Below are positions 49,559-59,041 of a stretch of DNA of 64,000 nucleotides, in pieces. Made by a program: the position numbers and the translations under genes. The stretch's first letter is position 1. The number at the start of each line of letters is the position of its first letter. A model generated the notes under the pieces. That model saw only the letters and a program-made list of their open reading frames with translations, ran no database searches and was not told the origin of the DNA. The stretch is from Sepioteuthis lessoniana (taxonomy: Eukaryota > Mollusca > Cephalopoda > Myopsida > Loliginidae): positions 86,524,543-86,588,542 of the forward strand of contig OY757904.1 of NCBI GenBank assembly GCA_963585895.1, written 5' to 3'.

Positions 49559-49577
49559 CACACCCCCAACCATTTTT
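49559..49577 (-). other. Polypurine-tract-like sequence next to the 3' LTR
   Basis: Read on the minus strand, the bases just before the 3' LTR are ATGGTTGGGGGTGTG, a G-rich run at the place where plus-strand DNA synthesis is primed in retroelements. The tract is interrupted by T and is therefore weak. Confidence 0.45.
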
Positions 49578-49685
49578 GTCATTTATTTCATAAATTACAT
49601 AAAAAATTCAACAACAATAAGACACTATGCACAATAAGACACTCAGCACATCATGACCCTGCTTGGGCAACACTGAATAAAGAAC

Positions 49686-49721
<36 letters not shown>

Positions 49722-50638
49722 TTTTTTTTAAAAATTGTCTGATTACAAACACAAATTACCAGAGAATTTATAACAATTATCGCCTTTAACAGTAGTGGGC
49801 AACAAGATTCAACAAAAACAATAAGAGACCATGCATCTCAACTCGGCCGAGGAGAAAACAAAATAACAATTAAGCAAACAACAACAACAACAAAAATGTA
49901 CAGGCAGTAACAACCGAAATTACAAAATTTTTGAAGGGGTTCGGTCGTCCCCGCCCCCCCAAAAAAAATGTATAAAATAACAACATCGCAACACTGCACT
50001 GGGGTGGTTGGGATCACTCACCCCTTACCATATCATCATACACATAAAAAAAAAAAAAAAAAGAAGTAATAATAATATTGCTGGATTCAGCTCTTCCACC
50101 TTGCCTTCCTGTGAACAATTCTGGGGTCTCCTGACTCATCCCTATTCTTCATTCCAATAGGACTTTTCGATTCACCTCCAACAGTATTCAATTTTTCTTC
50201 AATTCGCCCCGCCCCCACCCAACAGAACACAGGGGAATTTTAACCACCCCTACCCAACAATTTCAGGAGGACTTTTCCATTCACCTCCAACGTTATTCAA
50301 CTTTCGAACATTTCGCCCCATTCTCCAACCCATCAGAACACAGGGGAATTTTAACCACCCCTACCCAACAATTCAGGAGTATTTTTGGACTTGTCTCCCC
50401 CCTTTCCTTACGACGTGGGAGCATCAGTAATCTCCGCAGTTCGATCGGTGTCGTAACAGGAATATTGTTTCGGAAAGCACTGTGGAATTCACCTCCCAAC
50501 CTGGGGGTCTTCACTGCCCCCTGCAACAAACAAAACAAGTCTCTCAGAGTTACTGAAAGTTCACTGTAGCTGACTTTCAGCCAGCCATCACTTCAAACAA
50601 AAAAAAAGTTCACCCTCAATAGTAAAGTCTGGCAAAAT
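49578..50638 (-). other. Non-coding 3' region of the element
   Basis: No gene is seen. An A30/T11 run (about 49690-49730), A-rich tracts and a tandem repeat of ~115 bases at about 50150-50385 are present. The repeat carries GAACACAGGGGAATTTTAACCACCCC twice and GGANTTTTCNATTCACCTCCAAC. Confidence 0.7.
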
Positions 50639-50639
50639 T

Positions 50640-50870
50640 CAAGTTCTGCTCTCTTTTCCTCCTTCCCCTTTCTTTTTTTTTTCTTTCCTTTCTCCTTCTT
50701 CTCCTTTCTTTTCCTTTCTCTTCCCCCTTCTTTTTTTTTTCTTTCTCTTTCTTTTTTCCCTTTTTTTTTTCTTCCCTTTTTTTTTCCTCTCTTTTTTTTT
50801 TCCTTTTCTTTTCTTTCCTCTTTTCTTCTTTCTTTTTTTTTTCTTTTTTTTTTTTTTCTTTTTAGGCATT
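50640..50870 (-). repeat. Homopurine/homopyrimidine tract after env
   Basis: Some 220 bases are almost purely C and T on the plus strand, so A and G on the element sense strand. It overlaps the end of the envelope frame. The Lys-rich frame through it is an artefact of composition. Confidence 0.9.
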
Positions 50871-52813
50871 CACTTTTATGACACCAAGTTGTAGCGGCTC
50901 TTCAAGTGGTGCCTGTACTGAACATGCAGTGTCTAATTGGTCCATACTTGGGAAAAGTGCAGTGTCCTTTGTTTCCTTGGTCCCTGCTATCCTGGTTGAC
51001 ATTTCATCTTGGTCACTATGTCTCTTTTCTGGCATATTTTTCACCCTACATCTTATCAACCACTGCCTTCCCCGGATTATCAATACCACTACAACTATAA
51101 TTACGACTATAATACACACCCCAGGCTATGGTGCCTGCGGGCTGATCATACCATGCAGGATTTTCCCTTCCCACAGTCTCCAACTTATACACCAGCTTGT
51201 GTAGATTAATATTATCTATGTTTTCCAGAAGCTGGGGTAATTTAGCCTTATTTAAGACGGGCAATTTCTCCGCCAGCGGTTCCCACAGGCCCGCCCACCT
51301 GCTTGAAGAGACGTTTGAGAGGGCGAGGAAAGAGTCCCTAGTTTCAAATTCCTCCTCCGCCTGATAATAGGGCGGTAAGGTGATGGATCCCCCGAAAGCT
51401 GAGCAACCCATAGACAAACTGATTACGGTCAGAGGGGGTGCTGCTCTTATGGTTACTGTCGACCGCCCCCTACACACCTGAGATAAGGCTAACTCCCTCT
51501 CCAGCACCACCGCCCAAACCCCATCGGACAACCCTATGGCCTGTGGCATCATGGCCCTCCTAGACACTTCTACATGACAAGTTTGCTGAATACCCTCCTT
51601 GTTATTTCTAAACAGCTCAACTAAACACAGTCGGTGGCCCCCAGTGGCGTACATGGGGCTCTTGGACGTACATGATCCCAGTGCATCTGTCTTACACTTC
51701 TCTGCTTCCCTTTTGGTGAGTAGCATGAACTGTGTTCTGGCGAGGTTAAGAGCTATACATTCCGCCTCTAATTTATACTTAGCTACAACGCCTAATTCTT
51801 GTTTCGGGTCAGGGTAGGGGATGGGTAGGTTTATTACCTGAAAGACTTCAAAGGTACTATCCCTATCCAAGAGTGGCACGGGCACTAGTGCCAATATTTT
51901 TTTCTCCTCCACCAAAGTTATGCAACCTAAGGAGCTATAATAGCGCCATAGCTCCCTAGTGGGATCAGAGGGCAACCGAAGGTGGTGAGGAAGCTCAGTT
52001 TGAATCTTGAGTAGGATGTTCTGAAGGTGAGTAGGGCCTACCAAGCTTGGTGATAGGTGCCCCAGGAAGAGCATGTCTAGCTGTGCTCTAACATGTACAA
52101 GTGACAAATGCAGTGACTGTGAGGTCTGCTGAAGTCTGCTGATTGCCATTGATAGTTGCAGGAACCGTTTCACAAAGCCCCTCAGTCTCCGAAGTTCCAT
52201 TGACATGGACCGTGTTACATTTCCCAGTTCCTCCTCCACATCTAAGACACCCTTAATTAATCGGTTGATGGCCTGTCTATTTTTGGTTAGGTCTACTCTA
52301 GTGACATTTAATATTGACAAACTGCTCTTTGCCTCCTGCACCAGGACCCTCTCACCTTCCTCTACAGCTATCAATTTTTGTTTGATCGCCCGCAGTTCTG
52401 TCTCTGAGACTGTCCCGAAAAGGACATTAAGTGCTTTACTAACTATGGGAAGCACTGCCCTCCTTTTTCTAGGCTGTAGCAGCTTTAATTCCCCCAGGTA
52501 GTTCCCCATCCCCTTCCACTGGTCTTCTAGTGCTTGGATCTCTTGCCTAAGGGAATACATGATCCCACGGTATCTATCAGAATAGTGATCCGTAGCTATC
52601 TCCTCCCCGATCACTCTTACCTTCTCTATTTCGGACGCTAATCTCTCCAATAGATCGTGATAGGGCTTCAGGTCGATCATGAGTGTGAGGACCCATTTCG
52701 ATCGAGTAATTACCACTTCTGTGGACTTTTTTAAAAATGGTGCTCTGACTGCGCCTCCACGCACCGGTTGGCATCATCAGAATGAGCAGTAGCAGAAGCC
52801 TCTCCCCAGCCAT
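50862..52813 (-). pseudogene. env: Envelope glycoprotein, baculovirus F-like, in three frames
   Basis: This is the remnant of a class-I-type fusion envelope of the kind found in errantiviruses and baculoviruses. A frame starting at 52813 encodes a hydrophobic signal peptide (ERLLLLLILMM). The main ectodomain frame (52764-51046; its first codon is GTG) has a basic RKRR furin-type site at residues 99-102, followed by a hydrophobic segment with the conserved LFG (about residues 105-117), then heptad-rich helices and a Cys-bearing C-terminal half. A third frame (51119-50862) holds a strongly hydrophobic membrane segment (IIVVIIVVVVLII) and a ~60-residue charged tail. The three parts are in order, but a shift separates each from the next. 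Either two frameshift mutations are present, or the first break reflects splicing. As it stands no full envelope is encoded. Confidence 0.85.
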
Positions 52814-52945
52814 TCTGTAATGTAATAGGATGCAGAGTTACTAGGGATGAACACACTATAAGGAGAGAAAACTCCGTGACACAACCCCCATTCCCGTTAT
52901 ACTTCCTTCTATTCTAAGCAGCAACCATCCTCTTTGGATGTACAA

Positions 52946-55642
52946 CTAAAGGCTGGACTTCCGAGAGGGTGGAACTCCTGCATCTATTTCCTCAGTGCGA
53001 AATTGAGCCCCATCCTCCCGTGGTAAGTTTTCCTTTCGCAACCTTTCCTGTATTTTACTCAGAAGCATATCTTCTTCATCGTCCGTTCTTTCTTCCTCTG
53101 GGGATTTGGCTAACCTTAATTTTAACTCTGCAAGTGGGATCTCATCCTCAGAAATCCACCTATGTAGTTCTTGCCGAGGGGGATAGAATCCCCCCCTTGG
53201 ATCGTGATCATCCTCTGCAACACTTGATGGGGGTGATTCTAACTCGGAATCCTGGATATCGGAGTCCAGCTCCGAGCGGGGAGCAGCTAACGTTGATTGC
53301 CTAATTGATCTTCCGTTGTTTTCGACCTGTGGATTTTCCCACTCTCTGAGCTCGGCTAATTTCAAATCATTAGCATGGACCCTCTTAAACTTTCCCACTA
53401 GTTGGTTCCATATTACGAAAGTAACGGGACTCGTTTTTTCGACAATCCTATAGTATGGCCTCCACTTTTGATCTAGTTTACCCTGCCTATTGTGAGCCCG
53501 GTAATATACTGGATCTCCTACATCTAACTCTACTTTTCGGCGACCCTTGTTGATGGCGTGATTTCTCTTTTTCTGTGCACGTCTAATCCTGTCCCGAGCC
53601 CTTATGAAAGTTTTATGCTGTTGTTCAATAATGAGACGGTGGTGGTCCTCACCCATGTATTTCCTACGAGGTTTTAGCAAATTGTCTACTGGTAGGACCA
53701 CATCACGCCCAAACAGCATGTCGTATGGTGAGAACTTTGTTGTCTCACACATCGAGAATCTCACTGCAGCCAGTGCCTGAGTTAGGTACAGATCCCAATT
53801 ATGTCTGTCACTCTCAGTGAATTTAGACAGTATATCACCCAAGAAACGGTGGAAACGTTCTACCTTGGTATTACCCTGTGGATGATATGGAGACGTAGTT
53901 ATGTGTTTTATATTGAGGCTTGCCATTGTTTCCCTCATTATCTCATTCACATTTTCAGCTCCATTGTCGGTCACTATCTCCAGGGGAGCCCCATAGCGTG
54001 GAAATATCTCTGTCAAAATCAGGCCAGCTACAGTTTGAGCCTTCTTGTCTGCTACAGCGTATGCCTCTGGCCAATTAGTTAGCCAATCAACAAAGCTAAC
54101 AATATAGACATTTCCCCGCAGGGTTTCACCGTATGGACCAGAGATATCCAAGCTAACCTTTTCAAAGGGATAAGCTGGAACATCCATCTCCTCAAGAGGG
54201 GCTGTCTCACACCTGCTACTCCTGGTCTGACAGGTGACACAGCTATTCGCATATGTCGTAACATGTTTGTACAGACTGGGCCAGTAATATTTCCTACTAA
54301 TTAGCTCGTAGGTCTTATCGATGCCTATGTGCCCTATCGCATCATGGCACTGTTCCAGTATCTTATTCTGTAGTGCCTGGGGGACGTACAATCGAGGTCT
54401 AGCTTCCTCGTCCTTATTAGAAATGTAGTATAACCGATCGTCCTGTACTAGGTATCTACTTGCACATGCTTCCGTTACCTTCCCCGCCTCTATTGCTTCT
54501 TTTAGTGTCCTAATTTCCTCATCTATCTGGTAATCGCCGACTAGTTCTATTAAATGATGTTGTCCTGTGGCATTTGAAGCATCACAGGTTACATTGTCAG
54601 CACTTGGCCCCTTTTCTATTTGGTGGGAGTTGATTGCATTTATCTGATAGGCTCGATCATCCACTTCTGGTATTATGCTGATTGATTCCCGCTCCAGCTG
54701 CTTAGGAATCCGTGATAATAAGTCAGCACATGTATTTTCCCTACCCGCAAGGTATTCTATTCTGCAGTTATACCCGCTTAGCTTAAGTGCCCATTGTTGG
54801 ATCTTTTTATTGGTCCAGTCTGCCTCGAACAGATACTGGAGGGGCTTATGGTCAGTCTTAATTACGAAGGTAGCACCACTCAGGTAGTAGTTAAGCTTTT
54901 CTAATGCATAAACTATGGCATAAGCCTCCTTTTCAATCACGGGCCATCTCTGCTGCGTAGGTGACAATTTATGAGACAAGAAGTAAATAGGTACTTCCTC
55001 TGGCACACCTGGTATGGGGCCATCCCTCTCAGGGCATGGCTGAGTAAGGCAAGCACCAATGCACTGATCACTGGCATCGGTGTACAGAATCATTGGCCAA
55101 CTTAAATCCGGGTAGGCCAATAGAGGGATGGCTGTCAGCTGTTCCTTCAGCGTATTGAAAGATCGCTGACAATCCTCTGTCCAACTAAACCGGGCATACT
55201 TCTTGGTTAATGCTATGAGTGGTGTTGCTATCCTTGAAAACGCTGGTATGAATCTCCTATAGTAGCCTATCGCCCCTATAAATCCTCTAACTTCTCTAAC
55301 AGTCCGTGGTTCGGGCATAGCTCTGATTACTTCAACCTTATCTATATCAGGGTGTACTCCACTCTCATCAATAACGAATCCTAGATACTTTGTCTCCTTT
55401 TTCATAAACTGACATTTAGATAACTTAATCTTCAGTCCATGCTTCCTTAACCGAGCAAACACTGTCTTCAAGTGCCTGAGATGCTCATCGACACTGGCTG
55501 AAAAGATCAACATGTCATCCAGGTAGGCCATAGCAAACTGTTCCAACCCCCCTAGCACCACAGACATGAGCTGTTGAAAAATACCAGGCGCATGACTCTT
55601 GAAAAATACCAGGCGCATGACTGTTGAAAAATACCAGGGCAT
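52946..55642 (-). CDS. pol: Pol, C-terminal part: RT end, RNase H, integrase
   Basis: This open frame of 898 residues keeps the RT active site YLDD (residues 40-43) and the connection region. RNase H residues are D189 (YTDAS), E237 (EKEA), D264 (TDHKP) and D307. The integrase zinc finger is H433/H437/C468/C471, and the catalytic core is D499, D559 and E595 (D,D35E spacing), with the SPYHPQGN block. A C-terminal extension of ~290 residues contains the basic region RKYMG...YRAHNRQGKLDQKW, similar to the GPY/F-type module, and an acidic tail. The apparent start lies inside the 80-bp duplication and is not a natural start; normally this is the rest of a Gag-Pro-Pol protein. The integrase part is intact by inspection. 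Confidence 0.93.
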   Translation of the reverse strand: MPWYFSTVMRLVFFKSHAPGIFQQLMSVVLGGLEQFAMAYLDDMLIFSASVDEHLRHLKTVFARLRKHGLKIKLSKCQFMKKETKYLGFVIDESGVHPDIDKVEVIRAMPEPRTVREVRGFIGAIGYYRRFIPAFSRIATPLIALTKKYARFSWTEDCQRSFNTLKEQLTAIPLLAYPDLSWPMILYTDASDQCIGACLTQPCPERDGPIPGVPEEVPIYFLSHKLSPTQQRWPVIEKEAYAIVYALEKLNYYLSGATFVIKTDHKPLQYLFEADWTNKKIQQWALKLSGYNCRIEYLAGRENTCADLLSRIPKQLERESISIIPEVDDRAYQINAINSHQIEKGPSADNVTCDASNATGQHHLIELVGDYQIDEEIRTLKEAIEAGKVTEACASRYLVQDDRLYYISNKDEEARPRLYVPQALQNKILEQCHDAIGHIGIDKTYELISRKYYWPSLYKHVTTYANSCVTCQTRSSRCETAPLEEMDVPAYPFEKVSLDISGPYGETLRGNVYIVSFVDWLTNWPEAYAVADKKAQTVAGLILTEIFPRYGAPLEIVTDNGAENVNEIMRETMASLNIKHITTSPYHPQGNTKVERFHRFLGDILSKFTESDRHNWDLYLTQALAAVRFSMCETTKFSPYDMLFGRDVVLPVDNLLKPRRKYMGEDHHRLIIEQQHKTFIRARDRIRRAQKKRNHAINKGRRKVELDVGDPVYYRAHNRQGKLDQKWRPYYRIVEKTSPVTFVIWNQLVGKFKRVHANDLKLAELREWENPQVENNGRSIRQSTLAAPRSELDSDIQDSELESPPSSVAEDDHDPRGGFYPPRQELHRWISEDEIPLAELKLRLAKSPEEERTDDEEDMLLSKIQERLRKENLPREDGAQFRTEEIDAGVPPSRKSSL

Positions 55643-56289
55643 GACTCTAAACTGATAAAAATACCAGGCGCATGACTCTTGAAAAATACCAGGCGCATGA
55701 CTGTTGAAAAATACCAGGGCATGACTCTAAACTGATAAAGTCCCACGTGACATGCAAAGGCTGTCTTTTCTCGGTCAGCCTCATCCAAGGCCACCTGCCA
55801 GTATCCTGATCTCAGATCTAGCGTGGAAAAGTATGTTGATTTGCCAAGCAGGGCCAGGATGTCATCGATCAATGGCAAGGGGTAGGCCAGGGGTTTTGTG
55901 ATATTATTCAAGGCTCGGAAATCCACACAAAACCTATGCCCCCCATCCTTTTTGCTGACTATTACTATTGGAAAACTCCATGGGGACACTGAACGTTCAA
56001 TAACGCCTGCTCCCAGCATATCCTTAACTGCCCCCTCTACTAGTTTCCGTTTGTGCAGTGGGGTTCGATACGGTTTTAGTCTTATAGGTGGATGGTCACC
56101 AGTGTTGATTTTCATCCGAACTGACTGGGTTTGACCTAACTCCTTATCCGAGTTGGCTACTACGTCCCTATTCTCAATTATAACCTTGCTTATCTTATCC
56201 TTATGTTCAGTGGGTACTACTATTTCTTCAATATTAACTACTGTGTGTGTGTGTCCATCTTCAGAATCTTCCTCACCTACCACATTCTA
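55552..56289 (-). pseudogene. pol: Pol, N-terminal RT part, ending in the duplication
   Basis: The frame continues the protease frame after an in-frame TAG at 56287-56289. It carries the RT fingers and palm: LKPYRTPLHKR, GVIERSVSPWSFPIVIVSKKDG, RFCVDFRALN, and STLDLRSGYWQVAL with the first catalytic Asp. After LYQFRVMP the expected FGL(x)NAP block is replaced by repeats of the duplicated segment, and the frame ends at 55552. RT copies element RNA into DNA; the break here separates its fingers from the YLDD motif, so this copy would not yield active RT. Confidence 0.88.
55575..55740 (-). repeat. 80-bp tandem duplication with nested ~26-bp repeats in RT
   Basis: The plus strand shows ACCAGGCGCATGACTCTTGAAAAAT-type units of ~26 bases, and the group of three is itself repeated with a period of 80 bases (55601 and 55681 start identical stretches). 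Because 80 is not a multiple of three, the RT frame is shifted. Confidence 0.93.
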
Positions 56290-56920
56290 CCTTATGCTTG
56301 CTGATACCGCCCTACCTACTTCCCTGCCCCTAGGTATTTTTATCGTGGTGTTAGTGGTGTTAGCCAACATAATCGGAATCTGGCCTTCCCCACCAACTTC
56401 CACTACTGATTCGCATAGAGTAACCTCCCCCTCTTCATTGGCGGGATCATCTATGGGGGTTATTTGAAAAGTACCCCTACGCTGTTCTTCTGTGGGAGAC
56501 AGCCTGCCTTGACAAGAAATAGCTGTACGAGGGCGAATAACAAGATCCTCAATGGTTACCACTATAGATTCCTTGTTCATGCAGTTCTCAAGTGGTATCT
56601 CCTTTCCACCTAATTTTAGCATAACTGGATTGAAACTCATGTATGCTTTGTTTCCTTTTAGCCAATCTCTACCTAAGATCATTGGTCTACAAAGAGTGGT
56701 TGCTACATATAATGTTTGCATAGTTACCACCTCTCCTACCATCACTGGCAGACATATCATACCAGATATTTTCATTTCCCGACCTTCAGCCTGTACTACT
56801 CTTAAATCTGCAGGTTTTAAATCTTTGCACCTAAAACCTAAGTCTAACAAATCCTTCTGCCTAATCATTGATATGGATGCTCCAGTATCTAATAATGCTC
56901 TTACCTTTTTTTTTTTACGA
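56287..56920 (-). CDS. pro: Retropepsin-like aspartic protease region
   Basis: Read in the -1 frame relative to gag, the sequence gives VRALLDTGASISMIR at about 56865-56910, the Asp-Thr-Gly-Ala active site of a retroviral-type protease. The following 160 residues include MICLPVMVG and PMILGRDWLKG, the C-terminal ILGxDW motif of such enzymes, and RPRTAISCQGRLSPTE. There is no ATG before the active site, so expression would depend on frameshifting from gag. The enzyme normally cuts the Gag and Pol precursors during particle maturation. The frame ends at TAG 56287-56289. The related element 2 carries a decayed version. Confidence 0.88.
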
Positions 56921-57854
56921 TCTCTACTTCACAAATTATCTCGGTGTCCTGACCAAATAATCCATAACTTTGGGCCACCCTTATTTTCTTCTGGGTGCCC
57001 CCCCCCACGTTTCCCTGGACCCTTCCAACAAGCTTCCTTCCCCCTAATGTACATCCCATTCTGGGGCACTCCCTCCGTATGTGACCCAGCTGTCCACACT
57101 CCCAGCACCCCGGTTGTTTTGGGTCAGGAAGTGGCTTTCTCCATCCCCTCTCATGGGGGTGGTCTCTCCAACGATAGCCCGAGTGGCCACTCCCTCCTTG
57201 GTCCCAAGCAACAGGAGGAGTCTCTGTCCACCTCGTTCTCGTCTCTCCTGACCATCCCTTTTCTTCTCCCCGCCCCTGGGAGGCTGTGAGCCTATTATAA
57301 AGCCTAAGACTCTTTCCTGCCGTCGCAAACGCCTCCGCCAGTGACGCTGGGGCCGCCCTTGTTGTATCTTCTCTTACGAACGTGTTCTCTATAGCGTCCG
57401 TGTAATATTCAGCTAGCTGCGCTTGAACTGCTTCCCCCTCGCGTTGGACGGCGTCTTTGTATGCAACCTTAGCTAACCTTAAAACTCTACTAGCTAGTTC
57501 CGAGAGAGTTTCTTCCTCCCTTTGCTTAATCTTAATTAAGGCCCTAGCAGCATCAGTCGCACCAGTATAATCACTGTACTGGTTAGTCAGCTGTTCTAAA
57601 AGGTCCCCCCAGTTGCATCCGGGATTATCATCTAAGTATAATCCTATGTATTCTGATACCACCCCGTCTGAATAGTCATAAGCCAGATTCACCAACTCTG
57701 TCTGTGTAAGTTGGTAAATTTTAGCCTTTTTTTTCAAAGCTTCTACCCAGGCCTGAAACTCTGAGGCCTTTCCCGTGAATATAGGGATCTTAGATCCACC
57801 TGTGGCTACCTTAAAAATTGGGCGCGATGGGACATCTGTATCTAACCTATCCAT
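56901..57854 (-). CDS. gag: Gag structural protein with one zinc knuckle
   Basis: An intact 317-residue frame starts at ATG 57854. The N-terminal two thirds are helical and Gag-like (FTGKASEFQAWVEALKKK, LAYDYSDGVVSEYIGLYLDD, ETLSELASRVLRLAK). A Gly/Arg/Trp-rich, basic stretch follows (about residues 190-245). A CCHC knuckle, CWECGQLGHIRREC, lies near residues 250-263 and would bind element RNA. The frame ends KKKR-stop on an A11 run at which the protease frame overlaps. The gene follows a ~390-base leader after the 5' LTR. Nothing in it appears broken. Confidence 0.92.
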   Translation of the reverse strand: MDRLDTDVPSRPIFKVATGGSKIPIFTGKASEFQAWVEALKKKAKIYQLTQTELVNLAYDYSDGVVSEYIGLYLDDNPGCNWGDLLEQLTNQYSDYTGATDAARALIKIKQREEETLSELASRVLRLAKVAYKDAVQREGEAVQAQLAEYYTDAIENTFVREDTTRAAPASLAEAFATAGKSLRLYNRLTASQGRGEEKGWSGETRTRWTETPPVAWDQGGSGHSGYRWRDHPHERGWRKPLPDPKQPGCWECGQLGHIRRECPRMGCTLGGRKLVGRVQGNVGGGTQKKIRVAQSYGLFGQDTEIICEVEIVKKKR

Positions 57855-58246
57855 ATTTCTATTAAATGCCAGCGAGACACACTAATTACAAAAACAACTA
57901 TGACCAAGAAAACAATAGAACAATTTTTTAGCCTACCTTGCAGGGACCGGAATAGATTTCCTTTTCTGTTTCCTTTCTTTTCTTTTTCTTCCTTTTTAAT
58001 TTTGCCTTCTTTTGTTTTTGTTTTTGTTTTTTTTGTTTGTTTGTTTTTTTTAAATGTTCATTTACGTGTTTATTTCTTTCGTTCTCCTTGTTGAATTAAA
58101 AAAAATATATATGAATATACAAAAATCGCTAGTAGTTGAAGTGTTCGTTGAAGTGGGGGAAGAAGTGCGTATCTGTCTGTACCTCTTTTCTTCCTTCCTT
58201 TTCCTTTCTCCACAATTTCTATTGTACTAACGTGCAACCCAAGGTC
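57855..58246 (-). other. Leader between primer site and gag
   Basis: This is A-rich on the sense strand (T-rich runs near 57960-58060 on the plus strand). No gene is seen. The packaging signal would be expected here, but none can be assigned by eye. Confidence 0.6.
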
Positions 58247-58266
58247 AATCCCTGTCTACGGCACCA
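58247..58266 (-). other. Primer-binding site
   Basis: On the minus strand, one base after the 5' LTR, the sequence is TGGTGCCGTAGACAGGGATT. TGG pairs with a tRNA CCA end, and the plus strand reads like the T-arm and acceptor 3' side of a tRNA (AATCCCTGTCTACGGCACCA). The tRNA species was not identified. Confidence 0.75.
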
Positions 58267-58267
58267 G

Positions 58268-59041
58268 TGTGATAATACCCGCTTCTGCAGTTTGCATAAG
58301 TCATTGAGTCCTCATCTGAATACTTATGTGGGCCGGATCAAAGCGAGAAGCAGGTTCACAGAGAAAAGAACAAGACAAAACAACAACTTGTGGTTAAAAC
58401 GTCAAGGGATGTTGAGAAGCGTGTAACACTTAGTGGATGATTAATTCTAGTTTGAGTTTCGGCTGGCAAAAGATTATCTTAACTAACTGGGTCCGGCTGG
58501 TAATGTCGCTGTTCGTTATTTCTTTGTCCCGGTCTAACCCAAACTAAGTCTGACTCTCGGACCCAAAATGCACCTGTATATATACAGAAGGTCTCATTAT
58601 TATTTCAGGCTAATGGAACATCCACGAATAAACCCATAACTTTTTGGGGAGCCAATTCTCTCTTAAAAAAACTGGACATAAAATTAGTTCCTAGACTGGC
58701 CGTCTCCGATACATTAAATTCAGACCCTTTTAAGTTCTGACAAGTACTTCACACGTCCGCAACTATATGTATAAACATTTTCTTATCTAGATTGCCTTAA
58801 TCTAGTTAATGGGTTTTCCTAACATTTGAAATTCGATACCCAGGCATAATCTAACTCATCTCACCACATATAAATGTGTGTATATGTGCGCGTGCACGCG
58901 CGTGCATGCATGCAGGTGAGTGTGGGCGTGGGCGCACACACACATATACATATATACATACACACACACGCACACTGGTATGGGTGCACACACACACGTG
59001 TGTATACATATATGTGCATATATCCAACTCATAGTGTCACA
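58268..59041 (-). repeat. 5' LTR
   Basis: The LTR is 774 bases and nearly identical to 48764-49558: about four substitutions in the first 180 bases by eye, and two short deletions relative to the partner. It carries the same TG/CA tract (about 58870-59010). Confidence 0.93.
58574..58587 (-). promoter_or_regulatory. Likely LTR promoter TATA region
   Basis: CTGTATATATACAG is a perfect palindrome with a TATATATA core, kept in all three LTR copies in the window. It lies ~455 bases from the U3 start in element sense. No canonical AATAAA downstream in the LTR was found. Confidence 0.45.

Larger units (their letters stand above)
48764..59041 (-). mobile_element. Retrovirus-like LTR element (Metaviridae/errantivirus-like) with envelope
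   Basis: This is a complete but defective provirus-like element of 10,278 bases. In element order it has the 5' LTR (59041-58268), primer site, leader, gag, protease, RT, RNase H, integrase, a baculovirus-F-like envelope, a non-coding 3' region, a G-rich tract and the 3' LTR (49558-48764). The ends are TGTGA...TCACA. The satellite flanks AACA (48760-48763) and AACG (59042-59045) fit a 4-bp target duplication with one change, and the satellite unit reads on across the insertion. Paired LTRs differ by few substitutions and some small indels, so the insertion is fairly recent. Breaks: an in-frame stop before RT, an 80-bp duplication in RT, and frame changes in the envelope. Confidence 0.93.

Noticed and set aside
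50639..50869. Lys-rich 76-residue open frame
   Set aside because: It is a translation of the homopurine tract and has no domain content.
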